NCBI GenBank assembly: GCA_024349245.1
Contig: JALDNG010000079.1
Span: 124,001-188,000, forward strand
Origin: Neodontobutis hainanensis
Taxonomy: Eukaryota; Chordata; Actinopteri; Gobiiformes; Odontobutidae
Length of the DNA: 64,000 nucleotides
Reading direction: 5' to 3'
Below are positions 28,301 to 38,780 of the stretch, piece after piece. A model generated the notes under the pieces. That model did no database searches. It had not been told where the DNA came from and saw only the letters and a list, made by a program, of their open reading frames with translations. A program made the position numbers and the translations under genes. Positions within the stretch are counted from its first letter, which is position 1. Each line of letters opens with the position of its first letter.

Positions 28301-31300
28301 AACTGACAGGTATTCCATAGTAATTATTACATGAAAATAATACAAATTTACTCCCATACAACATATTCCAGTAACAAAGAATTCATGGCAAAAAAGTCAC
28401 TGCAGTGATCTATGTTTAGATCCTTTTAGAAAAAGGCCTGAGTCAGTGAAAGTCACCATATGGAAGCAAGTCATTTACTGAGGTGTGCCTATCCCGTGAC
28501 AGTTGGAGCGGCGCAGTGTGACAGATGCTTGTGTGGTCCAGCACAGCAGGGAAACAAAAGTGTGCCTTTAATTTGTCAGTTAATATCTCTTTCCAAAGAA
28601 CAGGCACAAGATGTTCAGGATCTATTTTATAAGTGTGTTATATCAGAAATGTAAGGAGCTGTAATGCAATGTCTAGAAGAAACTTATGACAAATCCCAAC
28701 ATATGCTATTGTATGGGGATCTGTGAATAGTTAAAAGAAGTCCCCCTCTGCCCAACCTCTCATACATTTACACACACACACACACACAATTCTGGGCTTA
28801 CCTGGGGGCATTATAGTCTCCGTGAGCCGGGACCCAGCAACGGGAGCGATGATGTTGCAGTGCACATTGTATTTGACTCCTTCAATGGCCAAAGTGTTGG
28901 AGAGTCCTAGTATGCCCAGTTTGGCAGCGCTGTAGTTCGCCTGACCAAAGTTACCATAGATGCCCGCAGCTGAAGCAGTCATGATGATTCTGGCCACAGA
29001 CGTTCCAAGGCAACAAGTCAGAGTTAATGCAAACTGACAGGCACAGTTATATAGTAATGGCACAGACGCAGACAGAGCCCCCACAGACACAAATAAGTTC
29101 ACACAGCAGCGGTACTCTATTCATGCATGCATAAACATACTGCAGTTTGCATATGTAGCCACCAAGTCATGTAATGCTATCTGACGCCCACAGACTCAAA
29201 GCTCTATTCAGACACATTCACAATCTTGTTTTTTCAAATATAGCCACATAACATACCATTTTCAATAGTTACTTTAAAATCAAAAACGTGTCTGGCTTTA
29301 AAAAGGGCACTACTATACACATAAGAAACCAGATTTGCAGATGCTGAGCTGCCGGTAAATCTCAACTGAGCTGTTCATTGCAGTGAAGAACCAGGGCTGA
29401 GGGTCTAATAACTGGAGGAGACTTTTGAAACATGTCGTCTCGTAGGTAATCAGACGGCACTGAGGCGTGTCACAGCCCTCTCAGTCTGCAGATTATAGAC
29501 GAGTCATATGAGAACAGACGATAGAAATGTCACTTGGATAATAAATTCAAACAGATTAATTTGAAATGTGGTTATATTAAAGACTTTAAAGCTTCAAACC
29601 TGTGTGATTTATAACATTTAGGAGTAAGACGTTTTTTTTTTTTAATACATTTTACTAAGCATTAGCATTCCTTTCCAGAGCATTTTAACAAGAATCCCCA
29701 TTTCCTGTGCTTTCATTTCTTTCTGCGATAGTTTTGACAGTTTAATTAATCTATGATGAAGCCAAAATTCAATTGTGAAAAATGTCTCAAGACTACTGAA
29801 TTTGCATGTAACAGCTTGTGTGAGATTTGTAATAAGAAGGCATCTGTTCAAGTAAACAAAGGAGGTGGCCAAGAGTCCTTTCCGTTTTTTTTTTTCCTTT
29901 TATTTTTTCAAAACTAATCAGAACAGGTAAGGATATTTTGGCATCTTTATTCACCGGAGCAGTAATAGCGCAGAGATAATTGAGCTTTCAACAAAGTAGT
30001 AAGTAAGCATATAGCCTTCATTAAATATTCTACAGCTTCTTGGCAAAAAGTAGGAGATACTGACTTCTTGCAGTGTCATCACAACAACGAGTTAAAGACA
30101 CCTTAATATTAAAAACACCCTAATATAACCATTAGTTATGTCAAAATTAGCCTTCCCTTGTGGATATCCAATTAGAAACTGCAACTCCCGATCAAAGCAT
30201 GTAACTCAGTCAGAGGTTAAGTGCAGTAAAAGGCCAAGGAGTATGGTGTTTTAGTGGAAGGGAAATTAATTACCTTCCAAATTTCTGGTTTTTCATGTGG
30301 TTCCAGGCAGCTCTGGTCACCAAAAAGGAACCTCTTAAGTGAACCTTTTGGATAAGGTCTGTAGCATAAATAGAAGAGAATACAAGTAAACAAGAATGTT
30401 GAAAAAAAATGTAATTACAGTGGAAATCCACTTTGGAACTTGGGACTTGGGAATAAGTAATCCATTTCTGACAGCCCCCATTTGGAGAAGCAGACAGCTA
30501 ATGGGGCCAATCAAACTAACAAGGCTTGTAAAACTTAAAAAACTGCTATTATTCTCTATTACAAATACAGAATTTACAAGCATTTTTTCATCATATGACT
30601 GATTTTTCCAGTTTGAAAACAGTTCTATGACAGCTAAAAGTATTTTATCTGCAATCGTCTTTTAGTTTTAAGTAATTAATTTTATTTTATTTATATATGC
30701 AAGCCTATCCATTTTCTTATTGTAAAGCACTCTGAACTGCTGTATGTATGAATTGTGCAACTTAACTCCCCTGTACTTTTAATGTGAATGTCTGAACACA
30801 AATGTATCACAAATTCAGAGACATAGTAAAAATATTTTCTATGTACCACACATTAAAGTGAACATTAAACTAGTTTGACGTTTTAAATGTTCACAGGCTC
30901 CTTTTGCAGCCGTACATTTCTTAGTCTCTGTGTCATTACTCCTTCCTGCTTCTCCTTTTACATAAAACTAGACTATTCTTTTAAAGTTTCAATGACAAGA
31001 TGTCCCAAACAAAGAAGAATAGATGAATAGATGTGCTGTGACACTACACAAATGCAATAAAGTCAAATATGGAAATGATCACGTATAATTACCCCAATCC
31101 AAATCACTGGTCCTGGCAAACGACCGGTCACGAAGTATCCTTGGCAAAAATTCAAAAATGTGTCTGTTAGCCTTTTCAGTGTTTGGGACAAATTTAACAT
31201 ATTTTACATGATTACTGAATCTCATGTAACTTAATGGCTTCAATCAGAAAAGCCCACTCTTAAACATCACTCTGATTAGATCTATAAAAAAGTGTGATGA

Positions 31301-32708
31301 TTGCTGGCAGAGGACTTACCCCGCATTGTTTACAACAATATCTGAAAAAATATATATTTCAAGGAGTGAGTTTTTGCATAGATAAAAAAGTAATGTTTGT
31401 AACAATAGGAAAACAATGGGATTACTCACCTATTCTTCCAAAAGCATCAAGTGCTGTCTGTATTATCTTTTCTCCATCTTCAACAGAATCTGTCCACAAT
31501 AAAAAAAAAAATTATTTTATTGCACATTAACGCCGGCCGATTAGTATTTTGGAAGATGTCGGTCTGAAGAACAATCTTAGGATCGCAAAGAATGACTGCA
31601 CGTATGAGTTGTATGAAAAGGAGAGGACTACAAGCGACGGCGTTAACAAAATATTAATGCCCTGGCAGTAGCAAATATTTTTGGTTTGATATTTAGTTTG
31701 ATTACATCAATGCTGCTACTAACTTTAAAATGCTGTAAAAAGCACCTTATTTGTTTAAAGTGTTTGCAAACCAAATGTTTGAGCTTTTGTTTATATAGCA
31801 GTACTTTCAAAATAAAACTATGCAATACAGTAATTTTTTATTCATTATACAATTTTGTGTATAATGCGATTAATCACAGAACATTGTGCGATTAATCGCT
31901 TTAATTGTTGCCCAGCACTAATGAAAAATGAAATGAAAATCCACATAGTCACTGCACAACTTCACAATATTATCAACAAAGATGTAATGTGCTTTTACAG
32001 TATACAGATCTAGATAATGATGTGTAAAGGGAAAGTTCATGCTCACCATAGTTGGCCACTGCTTTGCCTCCCTTTGCTTTTATCTCCTCCACCACCTTAT
32101 CAGCCGCTGCAGAACTCTTTCCACCCCCTTCAATATCTCCCCCAAGGTCATTCACTTTGATACAAGGAGAAGAAAAGAAGAATGGTGATTCAAACCATAT
32201 CCACGGCAGTTTCATATACAAAAAGGGACAATGACCTAACAGTTACCTATAACAGAGGCACCTCTTTCAGCAAAAGCCAGTGCATATGCTTTACCAAGAC
32301 CTGAGGGAAGAAAAACAAACAGTATTATGGATTTGAACTTTCGAATAGTCTAGGCCCAGCATTACTCCACGCACTTTGATCACAAGGAAAAAGTGGGACC
32401 GCCATATTGGCAGCAAAGCCAATTCAAGTTAATCTGATAATTAGAAATGTTTAATGTGGTAAAAATTAGGCTTTGTACAAGTAATAGACAGACATCGGTT
32501 CACGTGAGAATTTATTTATTTTTAAAGCCACTTGATATAATTTACACAGGGATGTCTGTACTGACTGTGTCTGACTGTTTTTTCAAATAACGAGAAAAAG
32601 ATTTAAATTGGCATACTGCTAGCATCGATGACAGTCAAGCTAATCGGCTAGTTTACCTCCTCCTGCTCCAGTAACAAGCACGACTCTTCCCTCGAAAGAA
32701 AGAGACAT
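10539..32708 (-). CDS. hsd17b4: Peroxisomal multifunctional enzyme type 2 (D-bifunctional protein), complete
   Basis: Twenty-five coding exons read on the minus strand, 5' to 3': 32657-32708, 32247-32300, 32047-32154, 31430-31489, 31320-31341, 31093-31139, 30274-30358, 28802-28989, 27511-27602, 27414-27438, 27166-27294, 25623-25726, 21643-21755, 21267-21390, 20089-20140, 17784-17855, 15397-15500, 15234-15299, 14802-14871, 14599-14705, 13624-13710, 13450-13536, 13197-13335, 11809-11936, 10539-10628. They total 2,205 nt with no frame break: 734 aa, against 736 in human. The enzyme hydrates enoyl-CoAs and oxidises (3R)-hydroxyacyl-CoAs in peroxisomal beta-oxidation of very-long-chain and branched acids and bile-acid precursors. 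The protein runs from an SDR domain, through hydratase 2 and an SCP2-like domain, to the C-terminal AKL peroxisome signal. The start ATG (32706-32708) opens MSLSFEGRVVLVTGAGG. Introns carry only repeats: a Penelope relic at 19.2-19.9 kb and a SINE at 25.2 kb. All catalytic residues are intact, so the gene should be functional. Confidence 0.96.
13450..25726 (-). CDS. hsd17b4: hsd17b4 exons 12-22: linker and 2-enoyl-CoA hydratase 2 (hotdog) domain
   Basis: Exon 12 encodes a low-complexity linker (VGANLTAAAASASGLNP) between dehydrogenase and hydratase. Exons 13-22, residues about 323 to 616, form the double-hotdog hydratase 2 domain. The R-hydratase motif YRLSGDWNPLHIDP lies in exon 14802-14871. 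Asp508 and His513 in it correspond to the catalytic Asp510 and His515 that I recall for the human enzyme. PILHGLCSFGFAARHVL follows in exon 14599-14705. VLHGEQYLELYKPLP and DVLDKGSGAVLLLD are also recognisable. The hydratase is intact. Confidence 0.93.
15815..15835. repeat. Poly-T tract
   Basis: A run of about 21 T in the hsd17b4 intron between the exons at 15397 and 17784. On the gene strand it is a poly-A, so it may mark the tail of an old retroposed element. Confidence 0.6.
19161..19855 (+). mobile_element. Penelope-like element fossil with GIY-YIG endonuclease remnant
   Basis: The plus strand encodes, from about 19282, EECSDSYVGETKLQLHKRMY and then SAVHLYLEEKGQQ. After a frameshift near 19430 it continues ILAKEIRWFERGLKEAIFVK, a stop, and then SLNRGGGLR. 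This is the YxGET, HKRM..HRR and RWFERGxKEAI signature of the GIY-YIG endonuclease domain that ends Penelope-like retroelements (family knowledge). The flanks look like terminal repeats of the same element: 'gaaggttctcattcatcc' at the left, and 'gacgaaacatcttcacctt' near 19810. It is dead: frameshifted, with an in-frame stop and no reverse transcriptase left. It lies in an hsd17b4 intron, antisense to the gene. Confidence 0.82.
25228..25422 (+). mobile_element. Teleost SINE-like interspersed repeat
   Basis: Contains the block 'tttatccaaagcgactta', then 'gtcttgcccaaggacacaac' and 'gagaatcgaacc', in the order seen in a very common fish repeat. It lies about 200 bp from hsd17b4 exon 12, in the intron. 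I recognise the consensus by memory and do not name the family. Confidence 0.7.
27166..32708 (-). CDS. hsd17b4: hsd17b4 exons 1-11: (3R)-hydroxyacyl-CoA dehydrogenase (SDR) domain
   Basis: Residues 1 to about 288. The Rossmann glycine motif TGAGGGLG is at residues 13-20, split by intron 1. NNAG is at 96-99, split by the intron after the 22-nt exon. The catalytic set is Ser149 in IIMTASAAG, and Tyr162 and Lys166 in NYSAAK, all in the 188-nt exon 28802-28989. LKPEYVAPLVLWLAHEQC and LFEVGAGWIGKLRW follow across exons 9-11. Exon 10 is only 25 nt. Its donor is taken as GTGAGT after 27414, because this restores GWIGKLRW; a competing GTAAAT donor three bases away from that reading would delete the Gly-Lys pair. 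Confidence 0.93.
27622..27668. repeat. AAT microsatellite
   Basis: An imperfect then perfect AAT/ATA run beside exon 9 of hsd17b4, whose 5' boundary is at 27602. It sits just upstream of the acceptor on the gene strand. Confidence 0.8.
28771..28789. repeat. Short CA microsatellite
   Basis: About nine CA units, 13 bases beyond the donor side of hsd17b4 exon 8 (exon edge 28802). Too short to be remarkable by itself. Confidence 0.7.
31838..31921. repeat. Interspersed repeat fragment with gcgattaatc motifs
   Basis: Two copies of 'gcgattaatc' at about 31867 and 31890, followed by 'tgttgcccagcacta'. This end pattern recurs in fish genomes. It is in the hsd17b4 intron between exons 3 and 4. Family not named. 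Confidence 0.45.
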
Positions 32709-34090
32709 TTTTGTAAAGTATTCCTCTCTGATTGACACAATACAATGACACAATACAATGCAAATAGAGCTGCTGCGGTGCTCGGAGTCAATCCAACAGG
32801 GTGAACTTGCTCACTTCCGCGTTTACGTGAGGGCTGTCTCGGGATTAACCAATCAGAAACAAGTATTAACTCTGGTCCATCCTTATCTTTCTACTTCAAG
32901 GGGTAGACTATAATATTTTCTAGTTATTCACAATCAGTGGTGTAGACACATGGATGTATTATTCCATGTGTACACTACGCTATGGTGCATATCTTAACTC
33001 AGTAGACACTTTTTTAACTCGAATTAATTAAACCCTTCTATGCCGGCAATGCATTAAACATACAGTGGAATTGGATGTAGAATGTATAAAACACATAAAT
33101 GTTTGACTGATGACTGCATAAACATTAGATACCGCAAATAGCCTGGGAAAATCTTACTCTAGACATGCTACATATCATTTACTCACTCACACACTGAAAT
33201 CGCTGACTCTTGTTTGTCACCAGTGTATTTTGTATTGTCCTGTAAAACTCAAACAACTAATAGTTGTCTTAAAACTCTAATAATAGCTTAGATTAGCTGG
33301 CTGGGCATGCATGAGTAGCAACAAACTAAAGCTGTGCAGCAGAGAGAGAGAAGAGCAGAGAGGGTGGGAGAAAGAGGAGAGAGCCTCCCAGCAGCAGCAT
33401 CCTGTGCTCGGCTGCTCTCCTCTCACACTCTCCGAGGAGGCTGCGATGAAGACAGGATGAACCTGATGGCTTGTTTTTCGGAGAAGTGTGTCCCTCGGCT
33501 TTCGTTACCCGGTGGCTTTCTTGGATATATGCCTGTTTATGAGAAAAGAGGAGCTACGTAATATTATAATGTGGGTGCCAAAGGATTATGGAGCATTTTA
33601 AAAATGAGGTGGTGTAACGGCTTGGATAACTGCCTGTGTACTCTTCTTCTTCGCGGGTTTTGGTATTAGCCTGCTAAAGCTATTTTAACGTCTCTAACGT
33701 GTGGCTTTTTTCTATAAAATGTTTTATTTCAAACGTTTTTCACGACTTAAAGGGCATTCGTGGGATGTAATTTTGTGTTGCTTTTTTGTGTGAACGTGTA
33801 AGGTGTAAAACAACAACAAACGAAAAAAACCTGTAGACAGCCTCCGTTTCGCAGACAGTATGAAACATTATTTTGATATAGTCGTTATTTTTTGTGTTCC
33901 GCTCTACTGCGCATGCCTAATCGTACACACAGACGACACTGGACACTTTGCCTTGTCCTGGCCGTGATGTAGGACCAAAAAGTAAAAAAGGAAACAGGAG
34001 GGATTAAAAAAAATGCTCTGTCAACGTGGTAGCGTGGCGACGAAAGGATCTGACTCCTTTACGAAGTAAATTTGCGGCATAAACTGAAGA
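32709..34090. promoter_or_regulatory. Shared divergent promoter region, hsd17b4 (-) and prr16 (+)
   Basis: The start codons of hsd17b4 and prr16 lie 1,382 bp apart, facing away from each other. An inverted CCAAT box for hsd17b4 (CCAAT on + at 32849-32853) is about 140 bp upstream of its ATG. 'tgcgcatgcc' at 33908-33917 fits the NRF1 half-site and is close to the prr16 start. The region from about 33300 is purine- and GC-richer and is probably prr16 leader. No TATA box at a convincing distance was seen. Transcription start sites are inferred, not shown. Confidence 0.55.
33457..33561 (+). other. Upstream ORF in the presumed prr16 leader
   Basis: A 34-codon frame starting ATG AAC CTG ATG and ending TAA (MNLMACFSEKCVPRLSLPGG...). 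It lies about 530 bp before the prr16 ATG and in a GC-richer stretch. I recognise no homologue. It is either a translated uORF, a chance frame, or a short alternative first exon. Confidence 0.25.
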
Positions 34091-34364
34091 ATGTCAGGGG
34101 CACCAAATGCAGACGCTGAAGGAGTAGTCTCCAAAGTTAAAGTGAAAAAGGAGATCAAGACAATCGTGGAAAATTTGGAAACCATCCTGGGAGACCTTAA
34201 GGATGTAGCCAAAGAGCTCAAAGAGGTAAGTGCTCCTATGCTGTCTTGTACAACAGCTTGTCTTGTGTGTGCGTGTGCTCTTTTCTATAGGATTCAATTG
34301 AAGATGCTCTTTCTAATGAGACTAAAGGCTGACGTCCACCTCTCGGGGACCTGGAAAAGGCTGT

Positions 34365-34420
<56 letters not shown>

Positions 34421-37400
34421 TACACATATACAACTACTAACACACAGGGCTCTGTACTTCTCCCCCCAGCCCAGCTTCCTAATACCTCTGATTATTATCT
34501 CTTATATGAAAAACAGTTGATGCAGCAGGAAGCAGGGTGTGTGAGCGACAGGACAAGCAGACTCACTTTAACGTAAAAAAAAATGTAATCATTATTAATA
34601 TTTAATAGGCAAGTTGGTTAAATCAGGAAAGCAATTTTGCATTGCATTTCATCATTGTAATGCTGACAGTTTGTTGCAAATGACCTCCTCACATACAGTG
34701 CAGACGCTGAGTTGTATGTCTTATTCCCTATATTTTCATCTTCATGCTTGCTTGTACTTATTGCAACCAAGTTTATTACATTGTTAAACCCTTCTTTATT
34801 TCTGGAATCCTTGTTAAAAAGGCCCTCTGATAGGCTTGTAAACTTTTCAGAAAGTAGCACCAAATCATAAAAAAGGATCTCATCCATTAGTCATAACGTA
34901 TACTCTGTTTCCATATTTACTGTTTTATCTGCAGGGTTTGTTCTCGGTGGAGCAGATTATCTAACATTTCATTCCTTTCACCTAAATGTGTCAAAGCACT
35001 TGCCTTCCATCTCTCACTCTCAGTCCCACGCTGCCACCTCAGTTGTGATTAAGCCACTTTTGTGTTTACGTTCTTGAACCAGCCACAAACTGTGCCCTGG
35101 CTGCCCAGCTGCACTAAACCTCTCACCCTAACCTGACAGCCCGTTCTAATAAAACCCTATTGCTTTTTTGGTTCCTACATTATTGATGGGCAGTTGACAC
35201 AGCATCTGTCTCCGTTCCCTTTTCACAAATCGAGCTCGAGCGCTTTTGAAATGTTCTGCCGTGTAAAATCTTTCACAGCAGGCATCCGAGATAAACGAGG
35301 GCAGGAATGGATTGAGATGTTGTTGTCTGACGTGTCTTGTGTAATTATTTGTGAGGTGCCCTCATTCTCTTCTCTCCTGCGGAGAAAAGTGCAAAGGATC
35401 AGTTATCCTGACATCACAGGCACTAACCAGATACAGTACACACCTCCAGGGGGTGTTACTATTACAGCATTTGTTTTGGGGCTGGATCTCTTTAAAATAC
35501 GGTTATCTGTTGTAACTTCCACACAGGTCTTGATTCAAGCTTGGCTCCAGGAGGGACTCTGACCAGATGCTTGGCACAGTCACTGAAGCTGCCTGGCCTA
35601 CAGCAGGCCCTGCACACTGGGATATTACCTCTCCGTGTGTGTCTTAACAAATTATCCATTCAAAGGCTGCATGGAGAGTAATATCACCCTCTTTAGCTTT
35701 TCAGTCTACTTATCTCTGTTACTTCTCAAGCCTTATCATTTCCCTCCCTCTCTCTGTTTGGAAATCCATTTGAATCCCGTAGATGATAGTAATAAACCAA
35801 ATGTAGCGAGTCCACCATTACTAATTCAAAAACTGAGCATAAGCACTTTGTAATGGCTGTGATTATTTTATGAACACTGCCACTTTCCTTCTTATGTTCT
35901 TTCTCAAAGGTTACATACTACATTTAAGCCATGATACAATACACTTGCTCTCTGTAGCTCAACTTTATTAGATTTCAACAGACTGAAAATACAGTGGATT
36001 TGAGGAGGTCAAACAGACAACACTGCATTTCTGGTGGTTGAGCTAATAAAAAGTTGACCTGATTTTTTTTGAGGGAATATTAACTGATTCAAAGGATGTG
36101 AAAGTCTGGAACTCTAGAATACATCTCTTTGTCTTTAAAGTTCCCTTGTTATGAATCATGCCATCAGCACTCATTATATTACTATTACTATTATAAGTCA
36201 TTCTTATGTAGTAGCACCGGATACTTCCGTGTATAATACATTGGGACATTTGATTTAACTGCATAAAATAGCTTTAAGTTACTCTTTTTATAATTAAAAA
36301 AAACATCAAAGGTTGTGATTGGCCCACTGCAGCACCTGTTGAAGTAAATTTATGATGATCTGGAGTAATTGGTGACATCACAAAATTTAGCAAATCCCAG
36401 TGATACTCAGGCGAGGCATTTTAATAGAAATGTAATTCTTATAATAAAAACCATGAGGATATATTTGACTAACAATATAACTACAGTGCTTCTGACTCTT
36501 GTCCCGTTCAGTCACACAAACATAAAACACTCATGTCATGGTCTGGGCTGGAGTAATTGTTGACATCATAAAATCTCAAATTGTACAGCTACTAACTGCA
36601 GCTTTTCACTTTTCTTCTTTTTCAGTTTAAATAACGTAAAGGACATAACTCACTAACACAAGACAAAAGAAAAATAGGTGGGCTTTGGTTTTTGTTTCTG
36701 TGCTATACAAATTGTTATTTTGATAATCGCTTTTCCTTTTGGTTTAGTGCTTACAAAATAGTATGAATTAGCTGGTTGTCTGGACTGGAGTAATCTGTGA
36801 CATCACAAAATCCCAGTGATATTACGTTTCATTAGAAATTGCTCCACCAGTCTGTAAGTCTAGACATGAGACAAAATGTGTTACCTATTAATGTCTTTGA
36901 AGGTTCTCAGTCATCCAGGACATCTTGAAAAAAAGTTCAAGTAAAAGCATCTGGACTCAGTTACCTATTAAACAGAAAAGACATAAAGGATGAGCTCTAG
37001 GTTTTGTTACGGAAGAAAACCGTCATTATGTTGTGGGCTCTTTCTGTGCATTATCGGTGTATACTAGCTCGAATTAATGATAATATTGATTAACAACAAT
37101 ACAATACAGCCTTCTTTCACTGAATTGTACACACTCCTATCCTATTCTTCAGCCGATTATGTCTGCCATTCTGTCTTTACAGTCGTAATCCGCTGTTTAC
37201 ATTGTCAAAAGTAATCTGTAGTCGTAGGTTGAATTGTGCTATATAAATAAAATTGCCTTGCCTAGGTTGAATATTAATCACACATTTAAAGACATCTCTG
37301 GCTTTCTAGGAAGACTTGCTGTCAGATTATAGTTTAAACCAACCAACATGGATTTTTGTTTAGGCATGGACCACAGATTAATGCAGTACACTGTCCCAGA

Positions 37401-38709
37401 AGTTACTCTTTCCTACATTGTGAGATGGACTGATTGAATTACAAGACTGTGGGGCCTTGGCACAATTACTTGCACGGTACTTAACCATGTGAGATTGCAA
37501 TTTTTCACTTGCCTTAAAGCTTTTAGTGTAGCGACAATCAGTGTATTTTTAGACCCTGGTTCAATCCCTCTGGGCACCTGTGCGTGTCCTTAGTCCCTTC
37601 TGCAACAGTAAATATAAAGGCTATATTGCAAATATAATAACAGTTTTTTCTTGCAGGATACCTTTAGTTGAATTTCTTCTCTCACTTCTGGATCACTGCA
37701 GTATATCACTTGAATCAGAATGTGCCAGAGTCATGACTGTGCTCATAAATTGTGGTGACATTTCCTTTCTCTGTAACATGGCTGTCAAAGTGGTATCTTA
37801 ATCCTTCATCTCATAAATCAGCCTCTAAAATCAAAACCATCTGCTTTACACAATGTGTTTTCAGAATTTCTTAATTAAGTTCATGATGCGTTTAGCACTG
37901 CCTCTCTCCAACTCATAAAGTCTCTACCAGGGATTATAATTAGCTAAGGTTGAGAAAATAGGGCCACTACTAAATTAAAGCCATGATCTTACAAGAATAA
38001 TGCTGTAATATTTCTAATAATGAACACAAAAAAAAGAAAACGTTGTATTATACCAAGAGTGATTTCAGTATTTCCTATTTTCTTCTATTAATAATTTGAG
38101 TATGTTGTAAAGGTAGTCAAATGTTTTCAGTCGAAGCGATTGTACCAGCTGCTTAACCAAAATAGTTCAATAACAGGTGGACATCAGGTCAAATTCAGAC
38201 CACTTTGGGCCTCCATCTGGAGCCCAAATGTTTTGTACATGAACCAAGAGATTATTGGTTTGATATTTGTTTAGAAATATACTTGTGGGTTTAACAGGGC
38301 CTTTTATCAGGACAAAATAGTATGAAACCTGTGCTGAACCAGTGTTAAACCTATGGAACAAAACAAGGTCTAAGCCAGTAAAAAAACTATTATCTAGGAC
38401 TAAGCTTTAATACAGGACTAAAATGGGAGTAAACCTAAAATAACCCATAATTAATCCAATAACTAAGCATTTAACTATGACCCAAGGACTAACCCAGGGT
38501 TAGAACCAGTGCTAAAGGAGGGCTGTACCAGTCTTAACCCAAGGACAATGCTAGGACTAAACCATATCTAAACCAGTGATACCCTTACTGTATTTGCACT
38601 CTCATTTGCCTATTGTTGTTCTGTCTGCTCTCTTTGTCAATTGTCCTTATTGTTGTTTGTTTATTGTAAAGCATCCTTGAGCTCTGGAAAGGCGCTATAT
38701 AAATAAAAC

Positions 38710-38780
<71 letters not shown>

